The notes under the pieces: generated by a model
Told to the model about the DNA's origin: nothing
Seen by the model: only the letters and a program-made list of their open reading frames with translations
Databases searched by the model: none
Shown: positions 12,990 through 24,517 of the stretch, one piece after another
How the letters are laid out: each line of letters starts with the position of its first letter
Numbering within the stretch: position 1 is the stretch's first letter
NCBI RefSeq assembly: GCF_051401765.1
Contig: NW_027480422.1
Span: forward strand, 17,998,001-18,062,000
Origin: Calliopsis andreniformis
Lineage: Eukaryota; Arthropoda; Insecta; Hymenoptera; Andrenidae
Reading direction: 5' to 3'
Length of the DNA stretch: 64,000 nucleotides
Program-made: the position numbers and the translations under genes

Positions 12990-15900
12990 GGTCATTTCTA
13001 CGTTCCGGGCAACCTAGGTTTCACTCTAGTGCGTTGTTCCACCCGATCGAATAGTTAGGGCCTAAGAAGTCAACGCCAGAAGCATAAAATACAATATAAA
13101 TACCACGGTTTTTCAATCGTATAAAACGAATAATTCCAACCAGTATGAAAGTAATGGTCATTTCTACGTTCCGTGCAACCTAGGCTTAACTTTAGGGCGT
13201 TGCTCCAACAGATTCAATAGTTAGGGCCTTAGAAGTTAACGCCCGAAGCATAAAATACAATACAAATACAACAGTTATTCCATCGTATAACAGGAATAAT
13301 TACAACCAGTGATAAAGTAATGGGCATTTCTACGTTCCGTGCAAACTAGGTTTCACTCTAGGGCGTTGCTACACCACATCAATAGCTACGGCCTTAGAAG
13401 TCAACGCCAGAAGCTTAAAATACAATATAAATACAACAGTTTTTCCATCGTATAACAGGAGTAATTACAACCAGTGTGAAAGATCTGGTCATTTCTGCGT
13501 TCCGGGCAACCTAGGCTTCAGTCTAGGGCGTTGCTCCACCACATCGAATAGCTACGGCCTTAGAAGTCAACGCCAGAAGCATAAAATACAATATAAATAC
13601 AACAATTTTTCCATCGTATAAAACGAATAATTGCAACCAATATGAAAGTTGTTGCCACTTCTACGTTCCGGGCCACCTAGCCTTCACCCTAGGGCGTTGC
13701 TCCGCCAGCTCCAATAGTTAGGGCCTAAGAAGTCAAAGCCAGAAGCATAAAATACAAAATAAATGCAACAGTTTTTCCATCGTATAACAGGAATAATTGC
13801 AACTAGTGTGAAAGTGATGGTCTTTTCTACGTTCCGTGCAATCTAGGCTTCACTCTAGGGAGTGGAGCCACCAGATCGAATAGGTAGGGCCTTAGAAAGG
13901 AACTCCAGACGCATAAAATACAATAAAAATGCAACAGTTTTTCCATCGTATAAAAAGAATAATTGCAACCAGTGTGAAGGTAATGGTCATTTCTACGTTT
14001 GGGGCAACATAGGCTTCACTCTAGGGCGTTGCTCCACCAGATCGAGTAGCTAGGGCCTAAGATGTCAACGCCAGAAGCATAAAATACAATAAAAATCCAA
14101 CAGTCTTTCCATCGTATAACAGGAATAATTGCAACCAGAGCGCAGGTGATGGTCATTTCTACGTTCCGAGCAACCTGGGCTTCACTCTAGGGCGTTGCTC
14201 CACCAGATCCACTAGTTAGAGCCTTAGAAGTCAACGCCCGAAGCATAAAATACAATAAAAATACAACAGTCTTTCCAACGTATAACAGGAATAATTGCAA
14301 CCAGAGTGAAAGTGATGTACATTTCCACGTTCCGGGCAACTTAGGCTTCACTCTAGGGCGTTGCTCCACCAGATCGAATAGTTAGGGTCTTAGAAGTCAA
14401 CGCCGGAAGCCTAAAATACGAAATTAATACAACAGTTTTTCCATTGTATAAAACGAGTAATTGCAACCAGTGTGAAAGTTATGGTCACTTCTACATTCCG
14501 TGCAACCTAGGCTTCACTCTAGGGCGTTGCTCCACCAGATTCAATAGCTAGGCCCTTGGGAGTCAATGCCCGAGACAGAAAATACAATAAAAATACAACA
14601 GTTTTTCCATCGTATAACGGGAATAATTGCAACCAGTATGAAAGTTATGGTCATTTCTTCGTTCCGGGCAACATAGGCTTCACTCTAGGGCGTTGCCCCA
14701 CCACATCGAATAGCTACGGCCTTAGAAGTCAACGCCAGAAGCATAAAAACAAAATAAATACAACAGTTTTTCCATCGAATAACAGGAATAATTGCAACCA
14801 GTGTGAAAGTAATGGTCATTTATACGTTCCGGCCAACCTCGGCTTCACCCTAGGGCGTTGCTCCACCAGATCGTATAGTTAGGGCCTAAGAAGCCAACGC
14901 CAGAAGGATAAAATACAATATAAATACAACAGTTTTTCCATCGTATAACAGGAATAATTGCAACAAGAGTGAAGGTGATGGTCATTTCTACGTTCCGGGC
15001 AACCTAGGCTTCACTCTAGGGCGTTGCTCCACCAGATCGAATAGCTAGGGACTTAGAAGTCAATGACAGAAGCCTAAAATAAAATAAAAATACTACAGTT
15101 TTTCCATCGTATAAAACGAATAATTGCAACCAGTATGAATGTTATGGTCATTTCTACGTCCCGGGCAACCTAGCTTTCACTCTAGGGCGTTGGTCCACCA
15201 AATCCAATAGCTAGGGCCTAAGAAGTCAACGCCTGGAGCACCAAATACAAAATAAATACAACAGTTTTTCCATCGTATAAAACGAATAATTGCAACCAGT
15301 ATGAAAGCTATGGTCACTTCCTCGTTCCGGGCAACCTAGGCTTCACTCTAGGGCGTTGGTCCACCAGATCCAATAGTTAGGGCGTAAGAAGTCAACGCCA
15401 GAAGCCTAAAATAGAATATAAATGCAACAGCTTTTCCATCGTATATAATGTATATTTGCAAACAGTGTGAAAGTAAAGGCCATTTCTACGTTCCGGGCAA
15501 CCTAGGCTCAACTGTAGGGCGTCGCTCCACCAGATCGAGTAGTTAGGGACTTAGAAGTCAACGCCCGAAGCATGAAATACAAAATAAATAGAACAGTTTT
15601 TCCATTGTGAATGTTATGGTCATATCTACGTTCCGGGCAACCGGGGCTTAACTCGAGGGCGTTGCTCCACCAGATCGAATAGTTAGGGACATTGAATACA
15701 ACGCCTGAAGGATAAAAGACAATAAATATACAACAGTTTTTTCATCGTATAACAGGAATAATTGCAACAAGCCTGAAGGTAATGGTCATTTCTACGTTCC
15801 GGGCAATCTAGGCTTCTCTCTAGGGCGTTGCTCCACCAGTTCGAATAGTTAGGGCCTAGCAAGTCACGGCAGAAGTACAAAATACAATAGAAATACAACA

Positions 15901-16778
15901 GCTTTTCCATCGTAGAAAACGAATAATTGCAATCAGTATGAAAGTTATGGTCATTTATACGTTCCGGGCATCCTCGGCTTCACCCTAGGGCGTTGCTCCA
16001 ACATATCCAATAGTTAGGGCCTAAGAAGTCAACTCCAGAAGCATAAAATACAAAATAGATACAACAGTTTTTCCATCGTATAGCAGGAATTATCGCAACC
16101 TGTGTGAAGGTGATGGTCATTTCTACGTTCCGGGCAACCTAGGCTTCACTCTAGGGCGTTGCTCCTCCAGATCGAATAGTTAGGGCCTTAGAAATCAATG
16201 CCAGAAGCATAAAATACAATATAAATACAACAGTTTTTCCACTGTATAATACGAATAATTACAAACAGTGTTGAAGTAATGGTCATTTCTACGTTCCGGG
16301 CAACCTAGGATTCACTCTAGGGCGTTGCCCCACCACATCGAATAGCTACGGCCTTAGAAGCCAACGCTTGAAGCATAAAATATAACATAAATACAAGAGT
16401 TTTTCCATCGTATAACAGGAATAATTGAAACCAGAGTGAAGGTGAAGGTCATTTCTACGTTCCGGGCAACCTAGGCTTCACTCTTGGGCGTTGGTCCACC
16501 AAATCCAAAAGCTAGGGCCTAAGAAGTCAACGCCAGGAGCACCAAATACAAAATAAATACAACAGTTTTCCCATCCTATAAAACGAATAATTGCAACCAG
16601 TATGAAAGCTATGGTCACTTCCTCGTTCCGGGCAACCTAGGCTTTACTCTAGGGCGTTGCTCAACCACATCGAACAGCTACGGCCCTAGGAGACAAAGCC
16701 ATAACTATAAAATACAATATAAATACAACAGTCTTTCCATCGTACAAAACGAATAATTGCAACCAGTCTGATAGTTAG
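12990..16778 (+). repeat. 23-monomer HOR B, copy 1 (3,789 bp)
   Basis: Repeats immediately to the right at an offset of 3,789 bp. Many marks confirm this, such as TCACTCTAGTGCG at 13021 and 16810 and the 140-bp monomer at 15597 and 19386. The length is 23 x 166 - 29. I can trace the 29 bases: one 26-bp deletion at about 15607, and single-base losses near 13379 (CACATCAATAG), 14746 (CATAAAAACAAAA) and 15866 (GTCACGGCAG). The last third (15603-16110) is homologous to the start of HOR A. Confidence 0.93.
15597..15736 (+). repeat. Short 140-bp monomer (26-bp internal deletion), copy 1
   Basis: Reads CCATTGTGAATGTTATGG where the related HOR A monomer has CCATTGT, 26 more bases, then GAAAGTTATGG. 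The lost segment is bounded by TGT on both sides, which fits deletion through a 3-base microhomology. The next TTTTTT block starts 140 bp on instead of 166. It explains most of why HOR B is not a whole multiple of 166. Confidence 0.88.
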
Positions 16779-19700
16779 GGTCATTTCTACGTTCCGGGCA
16801 ACCTAGGTTTCACTCTAGTGCGTTGTTCCACCCGGTCGAATAGTTAGGGCCTAAGAAGTCAACGCCAGAAGCATAAAATACAATATAAATACCACGGTTT
16901 TTCAATCGTATAAAACGAATAATTCCAACCAGTATGAAAGTAATGGTCATTTCTACGTTCCGTGCAACCTAGGCTTAACTTTAGGGCGTTGCTCCAACAG
17001 ATTCAATAGTTAGGGCCTTAGAAGTTAACGCCCGAAGCATAAAATACAATACAAATACAACAGTTATTCCATCGTATAACAGGAATAATTACAACCAGTG
17101 ATAAAGTAATGGGCATTTCTACGTTCCGTGCAAACTAGGTTTCACTCTAGGGCGTTGCTACACCACATCAATAGCTACGGCCTTAGAAGTCAACGCCAGA
17201 AGCTTAAAATACAATATAAATACAACAGTTTTTCCATCGTATAACAGGAGTAATTACAACCAGTGTGAAAGATCTGGTCATTTCTGCGTTCCGGGCAACC
17301 TAGGCTTCAGTCTAGGGCGTTGCTCCACCACATCGAATAGCTACGGCCTTAGAAGTCAACGCCAGAAGCATAAAATACAATATAAATACAACAATTTTTC
17401 CATCGTATAAAACGAATAATTGCAACCAATATGAAAGTTGTTGCCACTTCTACGTTCCGGGCCACCTAGCCTTCACCCTAGGGCGTTGCTCCGCCAGCTC
17501 CAATAGTTAGGGCCTAAGAAGTCAAAGCCAGAAGCATAAAATACAAAATAAATGCAACAGTTTTTCCATCGTATAACAGGAATAATTGCAACTAGTGTGA
17601 AAGTGATGGTCTTTTCTACGTTCCGTGCAATCTAGGCTTCACTCTAGGGAGTGGAGCCACCAGATCGAATAGGTAGGGCCTTAGAAAGGAACTCCAGACG
17701 CATAAAATACAATAAAAATGCAACAGTTTTTCCATCGTATAAAAAGAATAATTGCAACCAGTGTGAAGGTAATGGTCATTTCTACGTTTGGGGCAACATA
17801 GGCTTCACTCTAGGGCGTTGCTCCACCAGATCGAGTAGCTAGGGCCTAAGATGTCAACGCCAGAAGCATAAAATACAATAAAAATCCAACAGTCTTTCCA
17901 TCGTATAACAGGAATAATTGCAACCAGAGCGCAGGTGATGGTCATTTCTACGTTCCGAGCAACCTGGGCTTCACTCTAGGGCGTTGCTCCACCAGATCCA
18001 CTAGTTAGAGCCTTAGAAGTCAACGCCCGAAGCATAAAATACAATAAAAATACAACAGTCTTTCCAACGTATAACAGGAATAATTGCAACCAGAGTGAAA
18101 GTGATGTACATTTCCACGTTCCGGGCAACTTAGGCTTCACTCTAGGGCGTTGCTCCACCAGATCGAATAGTTAGGGTCTTAGAAGTCAACGCCGGAAGCC
18201 TAAAATACGAAATTAATACAACAGTTTTTCCATTGTATAAAACGAGTAATTGCAACCAGTGTGAAAGTTATGGTCACTTCTACATTCCGTGCAACCTAGG
18301 CTTCACTCTAGGGCGTTGCTCCACCAGATTCAATAGCTAGGCCCTTGGGAGTCAATGCCCGAGACAGAAAATACAATAAAAATACAACAGTTTTTCCATC
18401 GTATAACGGGAATAATTGCAACCAGTATGAAAGTTATGGTCATTTCTTCGTTCCGGGCAACATAGGCTTCACTCTAGGGCGTTGCCCCACCACATCGAAT
18501 AGCTACGGCCTTAGAAGTCAACGCCAGAAGCATAAAAACAAAATAAATACAACAGTTTTTCCATCGAATAACAGGAATAATTGCAACCAGTGTGAAAGTA
18601 ATGGTCATTTATACGTTCCGGCCAACCTCGGCTTCACCCTAGGGCGTTGCTCCACCAGATCGTATAGTTAGGGCCTAAGAAGCCAACGCCAGAAGGATAA
18701 AATACAATATAAATACAACAGTTTTTCCATCGTATAACAGGAATAATTGCAACAAGAGTGAAGGTGATGGTCATTTCTACGTTCCGGGCAACCTAGGCTT
18801 CACTCTAGGGCGTTGCTCCACCAGATCGGATAGCTAGGGACTTAGAAGTCAATGACAGAAGCCTAAAATAAAATAAAAATACTACAGTTTTTCCATCGTA
18901 TAACGGGAATAATTGCAACCAGTATGAATGTTATGGTCATTTCTACGTCCCGGGCAACCTAGCTTTCACTCTAGGGCGTTGGTCTACCAAGTCCAATAGC
19001 TAGGGCCTAAGAAGTCAACGCCTGGAGCACCAAATACAAAATAAATACAACAGTTTTTCCATCGTATAAAACGAATAATTGCAACCAGTATGAAAGCTAT
19101 GGTCACTTCCTCGTTCCGGGCAACCTAGGCTTCACTCTAGGGCGTTGGTCCACCAGATCCAATAGTTAGGGCGTAAGAAGTCAACGCCAGAAGCCTAAAA
19201 TAGAATATAAATGCAACAGCTTTTCCATCGTATATAATGTATATTTGCAAACAGTGTGAAAGTAAAGGCCATTTCTACGTTCCGGGCAACCTAGGCTCAA
19301 CTGTAGGGCGTCGCTCCACCAGATCGAGTAGTTAGGGACTTAGAAGTCAACGCCCGAAGCATGAAATACAAAATAAATAGAACAGTTTTTCCATTGTGAA
19401 TGTTATGGTCATATCTACGTTCCGGGCAACCGGGGCTTAACTCGAGGGCGTTGCTCCACCAGATCGAATAGTTAGGGACATTGAATACAACGCCTGAAGG
19501 ATAAAAGACAATAAATATACAACAGTTTTTTCATCGTATAACAGGAATAATTGCAACAAGCCTGAAGGTAATGGTCATTTCTACGTTCCGGGCAATCTAG
19601 GCTTCTCTCTAGGGCGTTGCTCCACCAGTTCGAATAGTTAGGGCCTAGCAAGTCACGGCAGAAGTACAAAATACAATAGAAATACAACAGCTCTTCCATC

Positions 19701-20567
19701 GTAGAAAACGAATAATTGCAATCAGTATGAAAGTTATGGTCATTTATACGTTCCGGGCATCCTCGGCTTCACCCTAGGGCGTTGCTCCAACATATCCAAT
19801 AGTTAGGGCCTAAGAAGTCAACTCCAGAAGCATAAAATACAAAATAGATACAACAGTTTTTCCATCGTATAGCAGGAATTATCGCAACCTGTGTGAAGGT
19901 GATGGTCATTTCTACGTTCCGGGCAACCTAGGCTTCACTCTAGGGCGTTGCTCCTCCAGATCGAATAGTTAGGGCCTTAGAAATCAATGCCAGAAGCATA
20001 AAATACAATATAAATACAACAGTTTTTCCACTGTATAATACGAATAATTACAAACAGTGTTGAAGTAATGGTCATTTCTACGTTCCGGGCAACCTAGGAT
20101 TCACTCTAGGGCGTTGCCCCACCACATCGAATAGCTACGGCCTTAGAAGCCAACGCTTGAAGCATAAAATATAACATAAATACAAGAGTTTTTCCATCGT
20201 ATAACAGGAATAATTGAAACCAGAGTGAAGGTGAAGGTCATTTCTACGTTCCGGGCAACCTAGGCTTCACTCTTGGGCGTTGGTCCACCAAATCCAAAAG
20301 CTAGGGCCTAAGAAGTCAACGCCAGGAGCACCAAATACAAAATAAATACAACAGTTTTCCCATCCTATAAAACGAATAATTGCAACCAGTATGAAAGCTA
20401 TGGTCACTTCCTCGTTCCGGGCAACCTAGGCTTTACTCTAGGGCGTTGCTCAACCACATCGAACAGCTACGGCCCTAGGAGACAACGCCATAACTATAAA
20501 ATACAATATAAATACAACAGTCTTTCCATCGTACAAAACGAATAATTGCAACCAGTCTGATAGTTAG
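16779..20567 (+). repeat. 23-monomer HOR B, copy 2 (3,789 bp)
   Basis: Near-identical to copy 1. It ends where a third copy would need TTTCACTCTAGTGCG but reads TTCACCCTAGGGCG (about 20600). It has a cluster of private changes between 18829 and 18991 and shares CTCTTCC at about 19690 with the third, partial copy at 24518, where copy 1 has CTTTTCC. From 17741 onward it also belongs to the larger 6,777-bp unit. Confidence 0.93.
19386..19525 (+). repeat. Short 140-bp monomer, copy 2
   Basis: Same deletion breakpoint as at 15597, exactly 3,789 bp on. The deletion therefore predates duplication of HOR B. Confidence 0.88.
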
Positions 20568-20640
20568 GGTCATTTCTACGTTCCGGGCAACCTAGGCTTC
20601 ACCCTAGGGCGTTGCTCCACCAGGTCGAATAGTTAGGGCC

Positions 20641-21303
20641 TAAGAAGTCAACACCAGAAGCATAAAATACGATATATGTACAACAGTCTTTCCATCGTCT
20701 AAAATGAATAATTGCAACCAGTGTGAAAGTAATGGTCATTTCTATGTTCCGAGCAACCTAGGTTTCGCTCTATGGCGCTGCCCCACCACATCGAATAATT
20801 AGGGCCCTAGAAGTCAATGCCAGAAGCATAAAATACAATATAAATACAAGAGTTTTTCCATGTATAAAATGAATAATTGGAAACAGTGAGGAAGTAATGG
20901 TCATTTCTACGTTCCGGGCGACCTAGGCTTCACTCTAGGGCGTTGCTCCACCAGATCGAATAGCTAGGGAATTAGAAGTCAACGACAGAAGCCTAAAATA
21001 AAATAAAAATACAACAGTTTTTCCATCGTATAAAACGAAAAATTGCAACCAGTATGAAAGCTATGGTCACTTCTACGTTCCGGGCAACCTAGGCTTCACT
21101 CTAGGGCGTTTCTCAGCCACATCGAATAGCTACGGCCCTAGAAGGCAACGCCATAACTATAAAATACTATACAAATACAACACTGTTTCCATCGTATAAA
21201 ACAAATAATTGCAACAAGTCTTATAGTTATGGTCATTTCTACGTTCCGGGCAACCTAGGCATCACTCTAGGGCGTTGCTCCACCAGATCGAATAGCTAGG
21301 GCC
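20641..21303 (+). repeat. Four-monomer segment present in M copy 1, absent from copy 2
   Basis: 663 bp. It contains a monomer with GATATATG and TTTCGCTCTATGGCG that resembles part of HOR A (about 10390-10550), then monomers ending at GGGCGTTGCTCCACCAG. Because its content resembles HOR A, loss from copy 2 is at least as likely as gain in copy 1. Confidence 0.82.
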
Positions 21304-24300
21304 TTAGAAGTCAACGCCAGAAGCATAAAATACAATTTACATGCAACAGTTTTTCCACCGTATAACAAGAATAATTGCAACCAGTGTTAAAGTAACGGCC
21401 ATTTCTACGTTCCAGGCATCCTAGACTTAACTCTGAGGCATTGCTCCACCAGATAGAAGAGATAGGGCCTTAGAGGTCAACTCCGGAACCATAAATTACA
21501 ATATAAATACAGAAGTTTTTACATTGTATAACAGGAATAACTGCAACCAGTGTGAAAGTAATGGTCATTTCTACGTTCCGGGCAACCTAGGCTTCACTCT
21601 AGGGCGTTGCTCCACCAGATCGAGTAGCTAGGGCCTAAGATGTCAACGCCAGAAGCATAAAATACAATAAAAATCCAACAGTCTTTCCATCGTATAACAG
21701 GAATAATTGCAACCAGAGCGAAGGTGATGGTCATTTCTACGTTCCGAGCAACCTAGGCTTCACTCTAGGGCGTTGCTCCACCAGATCCACTAGTTAGAGC
21801 CTTAGAAGTCAACGCCCGAAGCATAAAATACAATAAAAATACAACAGTCTTTCCAACGTATAACAGGAATAATTGCAACCAGAGTGAAAGTGATGTACAT
21901 TTCCACGTTCCGGGCAACTTGGGCTTCACTCTAGGGCGTTGCTCCACCAGATCGAATAGTTAGGGTCTTAGAAGTCAACGCCGGAAGCCTAAAATACGAA
22001 ATTAATACAACAGTTCTTCCATTGTATAAAACGAGTAATTGCAACCAGTGTGAAAGTTAAGGTCACTTCTACATTCCGTGCAACCTAGGCTTCACTCTAG
22101 GGCGTTGCTCCACCAGATTCAATAGCTAGGCCCTTGGGAGTCAATGCCCGAGACATAAAATACAATAAAAATACAACAGTTTTTCCATCGTATAACGGGA
22201 ATAATTGCAACCAGTATGAAAGTTATGGTCATTTCTTCGTTCCGGCCAACCTCGGCTTCACCCTAGGGCGATGCTCCACCAGATCCAATAGTTAGGGCCT
22301 TAGAAGTCAACGCCCGAAGCATTAGATACAAAATTAATAGAACAGTTTTTCCATTGTATAAAACGAATAATTGCAATCAGTGTGAAAATAATGGTCATTT
22401 CTACGTTCCGGGCAACCTAGGCTTCATTCTAGGGCGTTGTTCCACTAGATCGAACAGTCTGGGCCTAAGAAGTCAACGCCAGAAGCACCAAATACAGTAT
22501 AAGTACAACAGTTTTTCCATCATATATAACGAATAATTGCAACCAGTGTGAAAGTGATGGTCATTTCCACGTTCCGGGCAACCTAGGCTTCACTCTAGGG
22601 CGTTGGTCCACCAGACCCAATAGTTAGGGCCTAAGAAGTCAACGCCAGAAGCACCACTTACAAAATAAATACAACAGTATTTCCATCGTATAAAACGTAT
22701 AATTGCAACCAGTGTGAAAGTAATGCTCATTTCTAGGTTCCGGGCAACCGAGGCTTCACTCTAGGCCGCTGCCGCACCACATCGAAAAGCTACGGTCTAA
22801 GAAGTCAACGCCAGAATCACCGAAAACAAAATAGATACAACAGTTTTTCCATCGTATAAAACGAATAATTGCAACCAGTGTGGAAGTTATGGTCATTTCT
22901 ACTTTCCGGGTAACATAGGCATCGCACTTGGACGTTGCCCCACCAGATCGAACAGCTAGGTCCCTAGCAGTCAACGCCAGAAGCATAAAATACAATAAAA
23001 ATACAACAGCTTTTCCATCGTATAAAATGTATAATTGCAAACAGTCGTGAAAGTAATGGTCATTTCTACGTTCCGGGCAACCTAGGCTTCACTCTCGGGC
23101 GTTGCCCCACCAAATCGAATAGCTAGGGTCATAGAAGTCAACGCCCGAAGCATAAAATGCAGTAAAAATACAACAGTTTTTCCATCGTATAACAAGAATA
23201 ATTGCAACCAGAGTGAAAGTGACGGTCATTTGTACGTTACGGGCGACCTAGGCTTCACTCTGGATCGTCGGTCCACCAGATAGTATAGTTAGGGCCCAAG
23301 AAGTCAACGCCAGCAGGATAAAATATAAAATAAATACAATGGTCTTTCCATCGTGTAAAACGAATAATTGCACGAGTGTGAAAGGCATGGTCATTTCTAC
23401 GTTCCGTGCAACCTAGGCTCCACTGTCGAGCGTTGCTCCACCACACCAAATACCTACGGCCTTAGAAGTCAACGCCAGAAGCATAAAATACAAAATAAAT
23501 ACAATAGTTTTTCCATCGTCTAAAACGAATAATTGCACGAGTGTGAACGTAATGGTCATTTCTACGTTCCGAGCAAACCTAGGCTTTATTCCAGGGCGTT
23601 GTTCCACTAGATCGAACAGTCTGGGCCTAAGAAGTCAACGCCAGAAGCATAAAACACAATATAAATACAACAGCTCCTCCATCGTATAAAACCAATAATT
23701 GCAACCAGTATGAAAGTTATGGTCATTTCTACGTTCCGGGCAACCTTGGCTTCACACTAGGGCGTTGCTCCACCAGATCGAATAGTTAGGGCCTTAGAAG
23801 CCAACGCCGGAAGCATAAAATACAAAATTAATACAACAGTCTTTCCATCGTAAAAAATGAATAATTCCAACCAGTGTGAAAGTAATGGTCATTACTACGT
23901 TTCGGGAAACATAGGCTTCACCCTAGAGCTTTGCTCCACCACATCGAATAGCTACGGCCTTAGAACTCAACGCCAGCAGCATAAAATACAATATAAATAC
24001 AACAGTTTTTCCATCGTATGAAATGAATAATTGCAAACATTTTGAATGTAACGGTCATTACTACGTTCCGGGCAATCTAGGCTTGACTCTAGGGCGTTGC
24101 TCCATCAGATCGAATAGTTAGGGCCTAAGAAGTCAACGCCAGAAGCACCAAATAAGGTATAAATACAACAGTTTTTCCATCATATAAAACGAATAATTGC
24201 AACCAATGTGAAAGTGATCATCATTTCTAGGTTCCAGGCAACCTAGGCTTCACTCTAGGGCGCTGCCCCACCACATCGAATAGCTACGGTCTAAGAAGTC

Positions 24301-24517
24301 AACGCCAGAAGCACCGAAAACAAAATAGATACTACAGTTTTTCCATCGCATAAAACGAATGATTGCAACCAGTGTGAAGGTTATGGTCATTTCTACTTTC
24401 CAGGGAAGATAGGCTTCACTCTTGGACGTTGCCCCGCGAGATCGAATAGCTAGGACCTTAGAAGTCAAAGCCAGAAGCAGAAAATACAATAAAAATGCAA
24501 CAGTTTTTCCATCGTAT

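Larger units (their letters stand above)
17741..24517 (+). repeat. Giant 41-monomer HOR M, copy 1 (6,777 bp)
   Basis: The sequence from 17741 to 20640 recurs at an offset of 6,777 bp, and 21304-24517 recurs at an offset of 6,114 bp. Together they form one long unit made of most of HOR B plus block C. The junction with copy 2 lies in a stretch shared by both parents at 24483-24517 (AAAATACAATAAAAATGC to CCATCGTATA): left of it the bases follow block C, right of it they follow HOR B (AAAAGAATAATTG). This is the expected product of unequal exchange between misaligned monomers. Confidence 0.9.

Noticed and set aside
15597..15736. Insertion or foreign sequence causing the irregular monomer length
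   Set aside because: Alignment with the HOR A monomer shows a simple 26-bp deletion at a TGT repeat; no new sequence is present.
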